The notes under the pieces were generated by a model. The model was given only the letters and a program-made list of their open reading frames with translations, was not told the origin of the DNA and ran no database searches. Source: Sphingomonas sanxanigenens (GTDB lineage Bacteria; Pseudomonadota; Alphaproteobacteria; Sphingomonadales; Sphingomonadaceae). Taken from it: a stretch of 27,074 nt of DNA. Positions 1 to 7,253 of the stretch are shown here, piece by piece. The translations under genes and the position numbers were made by a program. The first letter of the stretch is position 1; each line of letters begins with the position of its first letter. The stretch is taken from assembly GCA_003240855.1 (NCBI GenBank), contig QFNN01000032.1, positions 1 to 27,074 on the forward strand. The letters run 5' to 3'.

Positions 1-34
1 TCTGCTCGTCCGTCAGCCAATACAGGTCGCTCAA
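1..34 (-). CDS. IS5-family transposase, N-terminal fragment
   Basis: Partial gene running off the left edge. From a TTG start at 34 the minus strand reads (M)SDLYWLTDEQ, which matches the start of IS5-family transposases common in sphingomonads and acetic acid bacteria; these catalyse cut-and-paste transposition with a DDE active site further downstream. An AAGGAG ribosome binding site lies at 42-47, seven bases before the TTG, which supports this unusual start. Only about 11 codons are visible, so completeness and activity cannot be judged. Confidence 0.6.
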   Translation of the reverse strand, partial: MSDLYWLTDEQ

Positions 35-95
35 ATCCAGTCTCCTTGCGGAGCATGAATCAGATCGCAACGCCCATATCAATGGGTCCTGACCC
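1..95 (-). mobile_element. IS5-family insertion sequence, one end only
   Basis: This is the terminal segment of an insertion sequence that continues off the left edge. Read on the minus strand it gives a non-coding end, a ribosome binding site and the first codons of a transposase resembling IS5-family enzymes. The outer boundary is placed at about 95, where the terminal GGGTC-type palindrome (84-95, gggtcctgaccc on the plus strand) stops and an Abi protein reading frame resumes. The bases just outside are TAG, within CTAG, which fits the TA-containing targets of several IS5 subgroups. Only one side is visible, so a target duplication cannot be shown. The family is recognised from the transposase N-terminus; the exact IS is not named. 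Confidence 0.65.
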
Positions 96-394
96 TAGCT
101 ACGGTGCGAAACATTTGCGCGCATCATAGTCGTTTGTGGAACCGCCGGTTCACCGTGACATTCCCCATGGCGCAAAATCCGCCAGCCCTCGCGGCAACGA
201 TTGATCCGCAGGCTGATCGGAAGCTCTACAACACCCTGTCGATGCTTTTGCACTCGATGGCCGTCGTTGCGCCCGAATCTGATTGGCCCAAAAGGCTGGC
301 GGCCTTGATCGAAGAGAATCCTACTGGCGACTTCGAAGCGATGGGCTTCCCGCCAGACTGGCGAGAGAGGCCGCTATGGGCAGCGATCCTATGA
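96..394 (+). pseudogene. Abi_2-family (AbiD/F-like) gene, C-terminal remnant cut by an IS
   Basis: The translation begins LATVRNICAHHSRLWNR. The RN..AHHSRLWNR block is the hallmark of the Abi_2 family (AbiD/AbiF-like abortive infection proteins), in which the RNxxxxH-type residues are thought to form a HEPN-like RNase site. In intact members this block is in the second half of a roughly 300-residue protein. Here the frame is interrupted at about 95 by an insertion-sequence end, and the same frame stops at 56-58 inside the IS, so the N-terminal two thirds are missing from this side. A GTG at 104 could in principle start a 96-residue product, but no ribosome binding site supports it. The tail (NTLSMLLHSMAVVAPESDW onward) fits the end of the family. 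The remnant probably has no antiphage function. Confidence 0.75.
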
Positions 395-509
395 GCTAAA
401 TCGCCATCCGCGTTCCATGCCGTCCAGCTTCGAGCGAACGCGCTATTGGGGAGCGGTTATGGGAGCCAAGTGTCCTTGAGGGAAATTATCCAGCAAAATC
501 AAGGCATGG

Positions 510-600
510 TGGCGGAGCGGGAGGGATTCGAACCCTCGATACGGTTTTGCCGTATACTCACTTTCCAGGCGAGCGCCTTCGACCACTCGGCCACCGCTCC
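510..600 (-). tRNA. tRNA-Ser (GGA)
   Basis: Read on the minus strand, the 91-base gene has acceptor stem GGAGCGG (594-600) pairing with CCGCTCC (514-520), discriminator G and an encoded CCA (510-512). The D-arm starts GGCCGAGTGG. The anticodon loop holds CTGGAAA with anticodon GGA, there is a long class II variable arm (GTATACGGCAAAACCGTAT), and the T-arm carries GGTTCGAATCC. The long variable arm plus the GGA anticodon identify serine, reading UCC and UCU. It stands alone. Its 3' end points towards the Abi remnant and IS at the left edge, as is usual for tRNA-associated integration sites. Confidence 0.96.
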
Positions 601-693
601 GCATAGTCCTGGAAGGCGGCTCCCTAGTCGCTGTCGGCGGCGGGGGCAAGTCGCCCCTTCCGCTTGATCGCGTCGCGTGCCACACCGGCGCGC

Positions 694-1572
694 ATGTCGA
701 TACTCATCGCCCTTGCGCTGCAGGCTGCGGCGCACCAGTCTGCGGCGGGCGCTCCCGCCGCCCGTTCGCCGGCCGAAATCGTCGCCGCCGCCCCTGCGGG
801 CGACTGGCGCGACATCGATCCTGCGGACCTGATCGTCCTCACCCTCGCCTCGGGCAAGGTCGTGACGATCCAGCTCGCCCCCGGCTGGGCGCCTGTCCAT
901 GTCGCCAATATCGAGGCGCTGGCCGCTGCGCATTTCTGGGACGGGACCAGCATCAACCGGGTGCAGGACAATTATGTCGTCCAATGGGGCGATGCGGAAG
1001 GCGCGAAGGCGCTGCCGGCCACCCTGGTCGCAAAGCCGCCCGCCGAATATAGCCGCCCGCTCGCCGGGATCGGCTTCCGCCCGCTCGGCTATCCCGACGC
1101 CTATGCGAAACAGACGGGGCACGCCGGGGGCTGGCCGGTGGCAACCGACGGCAAGCAGGCGTGGCTGCCGCATTGCTATGCGATGGTCGGCGTCGGCCGC
1201 GATCTCGCGCCCGACACCGGCAATGGGGGCGAGCTTTATGCCGTGATCGGGCATGGCCCGCGTCACCTGGAACGCAACATCGCCGCGGTGGGGCGCGTGA
1301 TCGACGGCATCGAGGCGCTGAGCGCGCTGCCCCGCGGAACCGCCCAGCTCGGCTTCTACGACAAGCCCGAGCAGCGCGTCGCCATCGCCGCGGCCCGCCG
1401 CGGCGCCGATGGGCTGGCGATCCCGCGCTGGCAATATCTGGCGACCGACAGCGCCAGCTTCGCCGCCTATGCCGAGGCGCGCGCCAACCGGCGCGACGCC
1501 TTCTTCAACGTGCCTGCGGGCGGCGCGGACATCTGCAATGTCCCGGTGCCCGTGCGCCGCAAGCCGGCCTGA
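694..1572 (+). CDS. Cyclophilin-type peptidylprolyl isomerase, divergent, probably exported
   Basis: A 292-residue protein of the cyclophilin fold, predicted to catalyse cis-trans isomerisation of prolyl bonds. After a short hydrophobic N-terminus (about residues 1-20, ILIALALQAAA) that may be a signal sequence, the cyclophilin core is recognisable: VVTIQLAPGWAPVHVANIEAL, then INRVQDNYVVQWGD, corresponding to the canonical FHRV..FMVQGGD block with the catalytic Arg kept. Further on come CYAMVGVGRD, GGELYAVIG and VGRVIDGIEALSAL, matching the later core. The usual SQFFI is replaced and long loops are inserted, so it is longer than typical PpiB (about 165-190 residues). The ATG at 694 was chosen; an in-frame TTG at 664 exists but would spoil the signal sequence. 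The oxidoreductase gene follows after 7 bases, suggesting an operon. Confidence 0.85.
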   Translation: MSILIALALQAAAHQSAAGAPAARSPAEIVAAAPAGDWRDIDPADLIVLTLASGKVVTIQLAPGWAPVHVANIEALAAAHFWDGTSINRVQDNYVVQWGDAEGAKALPATLVAKPPAEYSRPLAGIGFRPLGYPDAYAKQTGHAGGWPVATDGKQAWLPHCYAMVGVGRDLAPDTGNGGELYAVIGHGPRHLERNIAAVGRVIDGIEALSALPRGTAQLGFYDKPEQRVAIAAARRGADGLAIPRWQYLATDSASFAAYAEARANRRDAFFNVPAGGADICNVPVPVRRKPA

Positions 1573-1579
1573 TCGCGCG

Positions 1580-2713
1580 ATGGCCGATGCCGATATCCTG
1601 ATCCTCGGCGGCGGAATCGCCGGGCTGTCGCTGGCCTCCGCGCTCGCGCGCGAGGCCGATGTCCTGTTGCTCGAGGCGGAAGACGCCCCCGGCTATCACA
1701 GCTCGGGGCGGAGCGTGACTTTCTCGCATTTCGGCATCGGCAACGATGTCGTCCGCGCGCTGACGCGGCACAGCCGCTCCTTCTTCATAGAACCGCCTGA
1801 GGGCTTCGGCCAGTTGAGCCGCCGCATGCCCGCCTTGTTCGTCGCCGACGAAGCGAGCCTCGAGGCGCTCGACCGGCTGGAAGCGATCACGCGCAAACTA
1901 TCTTCCGGGGTCGAGCGCCTCGAGGCGGCTGGCGTCGCCGCGCTCTGCCCCGTCGCGCGCACCGCCGACGGCAAGGTGGTCGCGGGCTTCGCCGATCATG
2001 ACGGGCTGAAGCTGGACGGCGATGCGCTGATCCAGGGCCATGCCCGCGCGGTCCGCGCCGCCGGGGGGCGGATCGAGACGCGCGCGCGCGTCGCCGCCGT
2101 CGCGCGCAAGGGCGATGCCTGGCAGGTCACGCTCGAGGACGGCCGCAGCTTTGCCGCCCCCATCCTCGTCAACGCCGCAGGGGCGTGGGCCGATCGCATC
2201 GCGGAGATGGCGGATGTCGCGCCCCTTGGCCTCACGCCGCTGCGCCGGACGATCATCGTCGTCGATCCGCCGGCGGGGGCCGATATGATGGGCTGGCCTT
2301 TCCTCAAGAGCGTAGTCGACGAGTTCTACCTTATGCCCGAGGGCGGGCGGCTGCTCGTCTCGCCGGTGGATGAGGTGCCCGACGATCCGGGCGACGCCAG
2401 CCCCGACGACTATGACATTGCGCTCGCCGCGCACCGGCTGAGCGAATGGACGACGATCGATCCGCCGCGCAGCATCCCGCATCGCTGGGCGGGCCTCAGG
2501 ACGTTCAGCGCCGATCGCGTGCCGGTGGCGGGCTTTGCACCGGATGCGCCGGGCTTCTTCTGGCTCGCGGGACAAGGCGGCTACGGGCTGCAGACAGCGC
2601 CAGCAATGGCCGCGATTGCGGCGGCGGCGATCATCGGCGCCCCCTTCCCTGCGATCGAAGGCGTCACGCCCGATCAGATACGGCCCGACCGCCTCTCGCT
2701 CCTGCGAAGCTGA
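1580..2713 (+). CDS. FAD-dependent oxidoreductase of the D-amino-acid dehydrogenase (DauA/DadA) type
   Basis: A 377-residue flavoprotein of the DAO fold. GGGIAG (residues 10-15) and Glu32 form the FAD-binding beta-alpha-beta unit. PGYHSSGRS (about 37-45) and VNAAGAWADRIA are typical flavin-contact motifs, and WAGLRTF followed by FFWLAGQGGYGLQTAPAM forms the C-terminal FAD/substrate block. Overall it resembles D-arginine dehydrogenase DauA of Pseudomonas, which oxidises D-amino acids to 2-oxo acids. The Arg (LRRTI), Tyr (FYLMP) and Arg (GLRTF) that hold the substrate carboxylate in that enzyme appear conserved. The segment after SGRS reads VTFSHFGIG, unlike the lid residues I recall for DauA, so the substrate is uncertain. 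The start is 7 bases after the cyclophilin stop; the longer in-frame ORF upstream only overlaps the cyclophilin. The enzyme is probably cytoplasmic or peripheral to the inner membrane. Confidence 0.85.
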   Translation: MADADILILGGGIAGLSLASALAREADVLLLEAEDAPGYHSSGRSVTFSHFGIGNDVVRALTRHSRSFFIEPPEGFGQLSRRMPALFVADEASLEALDRLEAITRKLSSGVERLEAAGVAALCPVARTADGKVVAGFADHDGLKLDGDALIQGHARAVRAAGGRIETRARVAAVARKGDAWQVTLEDGRSFAAPILVNAAGAWADRIAEMADVAPLGLTPLRRTIIVVDPPAGADMMGWPFLKSVVDEFYLMPEGGRLLVSPVDEVPDDPGDASPDDYDIALAAHRLSEWTTIDPPRSIPHRWAGLRTFSADRVPVAGFAPDAPGFFWLAGQGGYGLQTAPAMAAIAAAAIIGAPFPAIEGVTPDQIRPDRLSLLRS

Positions 2714-2749
2714 ACGATTATGACGGCGGGTGTTGGAGGAGGATCGACG

Positions 2750-3511
2750 ATGCCCCGGCCCCGTTCGCTGCATATCGCGTGTGTCGTCGCGTTTTCGCTC
2801 ATGCTTGCCGGCTGTGGCGGCCATCAGGACGGCGGCGGCAACGCGGGCGTGGCGGCGCAGGCCAGCGCGCCGCTCCCCGAAGCCAATGCCGCGAGCGCCC
2901 TCCCCAATATCGTCGAAACCGCCGAGGCCCCGACGCCCGCCGGCCCCCTCGCCTGCTCTGCCGAGATCGGCAAGGCGGCGGCGCGGAAGCGCGCAGACCT
3001 GTGCGTGCAGGTCTCGCCCGCCACGCACCCGCCATGCAACGTCGCCAATAGCTGCGCGATGATCGAGGACGAGATTGCGCGATCCTGCGCGCTGATCGGC
3101 GACGGATCCGATCGCCCCGCCGGTTGCGGCCCCGCCGCCGCCAGTATTGCGGCCGCGAGCGACGTGATCCAGCTATATTATCGGGCGCTTGCCGCGCGCG
3201 ACTATGGCACGGCCTATGCGCAGTGGAGCAATGGCGGCGCGGCGAGCGGCAAAAGCTATGACGCCTTCGCCAAGGGGTTCGCAGAGACGCGGACGACCAG
3301 CGTGACGCTCGGCCAGCCCGGCGCGGCCGAGGGGGCGGCTGGATCGAGCTTCGTCACCATTCCGGTCACGGTTGCAGCGACGCTCGGCGATGGCGAGCGG
3401 CAGCGCTTTGCGGGCAGCTACACGCTCCGCCGCGTCAACGACGTGCCCGGCGCGACGCCCGACCAGCTTCGCTGGCGAATCCAGTCAGCGAGCCTGCGGC
3501 CCGCGCGATAA
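2750..3511 (+). CDS. Lipoprotein of unknown function with an NTF2-like C-terminal region
   Basis: A 253-residue protein starting at the ATG at 2750, which follows a GGAGGAGG ribosome binding site at about 2734-2742. Residues 1-22 form a lipoprotein signal peptide with lipobox LAGC (lipidated Cys22), so it should be anchored in the envelope. A low-complexity Gly/Ala linker follows, then a cysteine-containing region (about 65-130), and then about 110 residues beginning VIQLYYRALAARDYGTAY, which looks like a small NTF2/SnoaL-like fold. No catalytic motif is visible and I do not recognise a named family. It is the third gene of the cyclophilin/oxidoreductase cluster, 36 bases after the oxidoreductase stop. 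The prolonged in-frame start at 2720 would bury the signal peptide, so it was not used. Confidence 0.75.
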   Translation: MPRPRSLHIACVVAFSLMLAGCGGHQDGGGNAGVAAQASAPLPEANAASALPNIVETAEAPTPAGPLACSAEIGKAAARKRADLCVQVSPATHPPCNVANSCAMIEDEIARSCALIGDGSDRPAGCGPAAASIAAASDVIQLYYRALAARDYGTAYAQWSNGGAASGKSYDAFAKGFAETRTTSVTLGQPGAAEGAAGSSFVTIPVTVAATLGDGERQRFAGSYTLRRVNDVPGATPDQLRWRIQSASLRPAR

Positions 3512-3523
3512 ATCGATGTTTGG

Positions 3524-3583
3524 AGTCTGATCCGCTGGCGCGGATGCGGCGCCGCGTTCGATCCAGCTTCGCTGGATCAGACT
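3524..3583. terminator. Nested inverted repeats between convergent genes (bidirectional terminator)
   Basis: Two overlapping inverted repeats lie between the lipoprotein stop and the stop of the convergent NDUFS4-like gene. The outer one is agtctgatcc (3524-3533) with ggatcagact (3574-3583). The inner one is gatccagc (3560-3567), loop ttc, gctggatc (3571-3578). The right arm is shared, so only one can form at a time. The compact inner hairpin is the best terminator candidate for either direction; no long T-tract is present. Confidence 0.55.
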
Positions 3584-3864
3584 TACCGGAAATTATCCGC
3601 GTAGGCCTGCAGCTTAAGCGTGCGCTGCGGCGCGGGGATGACATGATAGGCAATCCCCTCGCGCTCGGCATAGGCCTTGGCGGCCTCAAGCGACGGGAAG
3701 GTCAGACGGAGCTGGCGGCGCGTGTCGGCCGAACCCGCCCAGCCGGTGAGCGGATCGGCAATCTGTGGATCGGCGGCTTCATATTCCAGCAGCCACTGAT
3801 CGGTCCGCGCGCGGCCCGACTGCATCGCATTCTTGATCCGCTGATAGATTCGCGCCGTCGCCAT
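3583..3864 (-). CDS. NDUFS4-like ETC complex I subunit
   Basis: A 93-residue protein (MATARIYQRIKNAMQSGRAR...) of the family annotated as 'ETC complex I subunit conserved region', homologous to mitochondrial NDUFS4. This accessory subunit of NADH:ubiquinone oxidoreductase is found in Alphaproteobacteria and sits at the peripheral arm, where it helps stabilise the NADH module. Visible family features are the N-terminal ARIYQ...M.SG segment, the W.L.YE block, TGW.GS.DT..QL.L.F.S...A..YA and the C-terminal Y.V......L..YA.NF. The ATG at 3864 was chosen because AGGAG lies seven bases upstream; an ATG at 3870 is too close to it. The gene is small but complete for the family and lies just downstream of hrpB's stop on the opposite side of a hairpin. 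Confidence 0.88.
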   Translation of the reverse strand: MATARIYQRIKNAMQSGRARTDQWLLEYEAADPQIADPLTGWAGSADTRRQLRLTFPSLEAAKAYAEREGIAYHVIPAPQRTLKLQAYADNFR

Positions 3865-3918
3865 GAACATGCTCCTGTTGGATCGCCAATAAGCGCGCAG
3901 CCCCCTGCAAGGCAAGCG

Positions 3919-6366
3919 TCAGCCGCGCCTTGCATCGGCCTTTTTGGTGCGGAGCGTGGCCACCGCCCCCCCGGGATCGTCGGGCCAGGGGTGGCGGGGA
4001 TAGCGGCCACGCATTTCCTTGGCCACCGAGGCCCAGCTTCCCGCCCAGAAACCGGGCAGGTCACGCGTCGTCTGGATCGGTCGGCCGGCGGGCGAGGTAA
4101 GGCTGAGGACAAGCGGCACGCGCCCGCCCGCGACCATGGGGTGCTCGGCCAGGCCGAACAGCGCCTGCGGGCGAAGCTCGACGCGCGGGCCGCCTTCCGC
4201 CGCATAGTCGATCGCGTGGCTGCTGCCTGCCGGCGATGCGAAATGCGTGGGCGCAATCCGGTCGAGCGCCTGCCGCCCTTCCCAGCCAAGCAATCCGTCA
4301 AGCACGCCGGCAAGCGCCCCTGTATCAATGTCGGCCAGCCGCCGCCGGCCCTTGAGCAAAGGCGGCAGCCAGTCGTCCAGCGCAGCCATCAGCGCATCTT
4401 CGGAAAGGTCGACCTCCGCCCCGCCATGGCCGGCTGCGAAGGCGATGCGCGCACGTAGCGCTGCTGCGCTTTCGGGCCATGGCAGCAGCGCAAGGCCGCC
4501 GGCGCGCACGCCGTCCAGCAAGGCCGCGGCGATGGCGGCCGGATCAGCGCGGTCGTCGGGGCCGCGCGCCAGAAGAATCGCGCCCAGCCGGCGTTCGCGC
4601 GTGGCGGAGACGCCGCCGGTCGCAGCGTCGAAGCGCACATGGCTGCCGCTTTGGATCCGGTCGGCGAACAGGCTTTCGACCTCGGCCGGATCGAGCGGCG
4701 CGGCGGAGAGGATGCGCGCGCCCGACGCCGCGCCCTGCGTCTCGGCGACGGCAAGCCATTCGGCCCGCGCGAGCGGCGATGCCGGGTCGAGCCGGAAGCC
4801 GCGCCCGCCGACGCTGATCCAGTCCTCCCCATCATGGCTGCGACGCCGCGCGACGCGATCGGGGAAGGCCAGCGCAACCGCCGCGCCTACGCCGCCGCGC
4901 CCGCCTTGTCCGCCCACCAGCCTTTCCCATCGCGCGGCAAGCTTGCGGCCTGCCTCTGCGCGCTGGCCGCGCTCGCCGGACCAGCGGCGGAGGCGCAGTT
5001 CCAGATCGGGGTCGTTGCCGCCCAGCCCGCGCTCCGACAACAGCACGGCGACTTCGGCCGCCGTGCGCGCCCAGCCGCGCTCGCTCGCCTCGACCAGCAT
5101 ATGCGCCAGCCGCGGCGGCAGCGGCAGCGTCGCAAGCCTGCGTCCATGCGCCGTCGGGCGCCCATCGCCATCGATCGCGCCAAGCGTCAGCAAACGGCTG
5201 CGCGCCTCGGCGATCGCGGCTTCGCCCGGCGGATCGAGCCAGTTGAGGTCGCGCGGATCGCGCACGCCCCAGATCGCGCAATCGAGCAGCAGCGCCGACA
5301 GATCGGCCTCGGCGATCTCGGGCGGATCATAAGGGGGGAGGCCGGCGGTCGCCGCTTCTTCCCATAGCCGATAGGCGACGCCCGGCGACTGGCGGGCGGC
5401 GCGGCCGGCGCGCTGGGTGACCGCGGCGCGACTCGCGCGCTCGGTCACCAGGCGCGTCATGCCTGCCGCCCGGTCATAGCGCGGCCGCCGCGCCAGCCCC
5501 GAATCGACGACGATGCGTACGCCGTCGAGCGTCAGGCTGGTCTCGGCGATCGACGTCGCCAGCACCAGCTTGCGCCTGCCCGGCGGGGCCGCAGCGATCG
5601 CCGCGCGCTGGGCGGCGGGTTCGAGCGCGCCATGAAGGCGATGGAGATCAATATCAGGCGCCAGACCGTCAAGCCGCTCGGCGGTGCGCTCAATCTCCGC
5701 CACGCCCGGCAGGAAGGCGAGCAGCCCGCCCTCCTCCTCGGCCAGCGCACGGCGGATCATCGCCGCCATCTCATCCTCGATCCGCGCCTCCGCGCGGCGG
5801 CCGACGTGGCGTAGCGTCAGCGGATGGCTGCGCCCCTCGCTCTCGATCACCGGCGCGTCGCCCATCAACGCCGAGAAGCGCGCGCCGTCCAGCGTCGCCG
5901 ACATCGCCACAAGCCGCAGATCGGGGCGCAGCGCCGCCTGCGCGTCGAGCGCCAGCGCCAGCCCGAAATCGCTGTCGAGCGAGCGTTCATGCACTTCGTC
6001 GAACAGCACGGCCGAAATGCCCGTAAGTTCAGGGTCGTTCTGGATGCGATTGCGGAAAATGCCTTCGGTGAGCACCAGCAGCCGCGTGTCGGCCGACTGC
6101 TTCGCATCCATGCGCGTCGCATAGCCGATCGTGCGCCCGACGGGTTCGCCAGCCAGCGCCGCCATCCGCTCGGCCGCCGCGCGCGCGGCCAGCCGGCGGG
6201 GCGAAAGCAGCAGCACCTGCCCGGCGCACCAGGGTTCGCCCAGCAACGCAGGAGCGACCGCCGTCGTCTTGCCCGCCCCCGGCGGCGCAACGAGCACGAG
6301 GTTGGGCGAGTCGCGCAACGCCTCCAGAAGGTCGCCCAGCACGGCGTGAATGGGGAGCATGGTCAT
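3919..6366 (-). CDS. hrpB: ATP-dependent helicase HrpB
   Basis: An 815-residue DEAH-box helicase matching the usual HrpB length. The N-terminus (MTMLPIHAVLGDLLEAL) fits family starts. Then come Walker A PPGAGKTT (about 28-35), the DEVHERSLDSD motif, SATLD (motif III), and the C-terminal helicase motifs SIAETSLTLDGVRIVVDSG and QRAGRAAR (motif VI). The C-terminal HrpB domain ends in a WPDDPGG-type tail. HrpB is an RNA-helicase-like NTPase, widespread in Proteobacteria and usually dispensable. The start at 6366 is set by the family. The open frame continues upstream to 7257, but that part runs antisense to the PEP-CTERM gene. An alternative ATG at 6420 adds 18 unconserved residues. The gene is divergent from the PEP-CTERM gene across 165 bases. 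Confidence 0.93.
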   Translation of the reverse strand: MTMLPIHAVLGDLLEALRDSPNLVLVAPPGAGKTTAVAPALLGEPWCAGQVLLLSPRRLAARAAAERMAALAGEPVGRTIGYATRMDAKQSADTRLLVLTEGIFRNRIQNDPELTGISAVLFDEVHERSLDSDFGLALALDAQAALRPDLRLVAMSATLDGARFSALMGDAPVIESEGRSHPLTLRHVGRRAEARIEDEMAAMIRRALAEEEGGLLAFLPGVAEIERTAERLDGLAPDIDLHRLHGALEPAAQRAAIAAAPPGRRKLVLATSIAETSLTLDGVRIVVDSGLARRPRYDRAAGMTRLVTERASRAAVTQRAGRAARQSPGVAYRLWEEAATAGLPPYDPPEIAEADLSALLLDCAIWGVRDPRDLNWLDPPGEAAIAEARSRLLTLGAIDGDGRPTAHGRRLATLPLPPRLAHMLVEASERGWARTAAEVAVLLSERGLGGNDPDLELRLRRWSGERGQRAEAGRKLAARWERLVGGQGGRGGVGAAVALAFPDRVARRRSHDGEDWISVGGRGFRLDPASPLARAEWLAVAETQGAASGARILSAAPLDPAEVESLFADRIQSGSHVRFDAATGGVSATRERRLGAILLARGPDDRADPAAIAAALLDGVRAGGLALLPWPESAAALRARIAFAAGHGGAEVDLSEDALMAALDDWLPPLLKGRRRLADIDTGALAGVLDGLLGWEGRQALDRIAPTHFASPAGSSHAIDYAAEGGPRVELRPQALFGLAEHPMVAGGRVPLVLSLTSPAGRPIQTTRDLPGFWAGSWASVAKEMRGRYPRHPWPDDPGGAVATLRTKKADARRG

Positions 6367-6531
6367 GGGCTGCGGCTCGTTCACCAACGGGCGCTGCCGC
6401 AAAAGCCGGCGCGCGTCCATCGGCTTGTTTGCCGAAACGGGACAGTCGCCCCGGAAAATTATGGTAAATTGGCGGTTGACTTCGCAGGCGCAGCAATCCG
6501 AAACTCCCCCGGCAACAGGGGGATTAACATC

Positions 6532-7200
6532 ATGTTTCGCAAGCCGATTTCGCTGGCCATCGCCTCGACCTTTCTCGCAGGCGCGGCGCATGGCGCGACC
6601 GTTTATTCGGATCGGGCCAGCTTCAATGCGGCAGGCGCCGGGCCAGGCGTTTACACCGATCTCAACTATGGCGGCATTGACGCGCCGGCTCCCTTCACGC
6701 GCGGCCCGCTCACCGTCGACGGCAGCGCGACTTACTGGACCTACGGCACCGCCGGCCTTTACGGCGCGGTCAACGGCACTGCATGGGTGCAGGCGCGGCT
6801 CGACACCTGGGGATCGGAGATGACCGTTTCCAGCACGGGCGGCTTCCGCGCGATCGGCTTCGATCTGCGTTCCTATTTCGACGGCTTCGGCGGCGATCTG
6901 GGCGAAACGGTAAGCTTCGTCGCCAATACCGGCGAAAGCGGCGTATTCGTCACCCCGCCGACTGCGGACATCGGCTTTGTCGGGTTGCTGTTCAGCTCCG
7001 CCGTCACCTCGGTGGTATTCGCCGCGACCGATGGCGGCGGCAACGACTTCACCTGGTTCGGCATTGATGACGTGCAGTTCTGGCAGAATGCAGCGCCCCC
7101 GGGCGTGCCCGAACCGGCAAGCTGGGCGATGCTGATCGCGGGCTTCGGCCTGGTCGGCGCCGCAATACGCAGCCGGCGCTCCGCGACGGCCGTCGCCTGA
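6532..7200 (+). CDS. PEP-CTERM sorted surface protein (PEPxxWA type)
   Basis: A 222-residue exported protein. Residues 1-22 form a signal peptide ending AAHGA. The body is rich in Gly, Thr and aromatic residues and reads as a beta-sandwich of the type common in PEP-CTERM proteins (GGFRAIGFDLRSYFDGFGG, TSVVFAATDGGGNDFTWFGIDDVQF). The C-terminus has the complete tripartite sorting signal: PEP at 193-195 followed by ASWAMLIAGFGLVGAAI as membrane helix and RSRR as the basic end. An exosortase cleaves such tails during export, usually in exopolysaccharide-producing bacteria. No exosortase or polysaccharide gene is in this window. The ATG at 6532 follows a purine-rich AGGGGG at 6517-6522. The molecular role is not known. 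Confidence 0.88.
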   Translation: MFRKPISLAIASTFLAGAAHGATVYSDRASFNAAGAGPGVYTDLNYGGIDAPAPFTRGPLTVDGSATYWTYGTAGLYGAVNGTAWVQARLDTWGSEMTVSSTGGFRAIGFDLRSYFDGFGGDLGETVSFVANTGESGVFVTPPTADIGFVGLLFSSAVTSVVFAATDGGGNDFTWFGIDDVQFWQNAAPPGVPEPASWAMLIAGFGLVGAAIRSRRSATAVA

Positions 7201-7205
7201 TCGGC

Positions 7206-7248
7206 CGGCGGCGGGCCGGGCGTCAACAGGATGCCCGGCCCGCCGCCG
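7206..7248. terminator. Strong 16-bp hairpin, bidirectional terminator
   Basis: Arms 7206-7221 and 7233-7248 are perfect complements (16 bp, all G/C) around the 11-base loop gtcaacaggat. It lies between the PEP-CTERM stop (7200) and the convergent polyprenyl synthase stop (7254), so it can end transcripts from both. There is no clear T-tract on either side, which is common in GC-rich genomes. Confidence 0.7.
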
Positions 7249-7253
7249 ATCGC

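Noticed and set aside
499..1434. A 311-codon minus-strand frame over tRNA-Ser and the cyclophilin gene
   Set aside because: It runs through the tRNA and antisense to a cyclophilin with a recognisable core; the composition is that of a shadow frame.
3560..3578. Possible operator palindrome (gatccagc/gctggatc)
   Set aside because: It sits between two convergent stops with no promoter to control, so termination is the simpler reading.
5824..6531. Upstream extension of the PEP-CTERM ORF
   Set aside because: It would overlap hrpB antisense and place the signal peptide internally. The ATG at 6532 with an adjacent ribosome binding site is the proper start.
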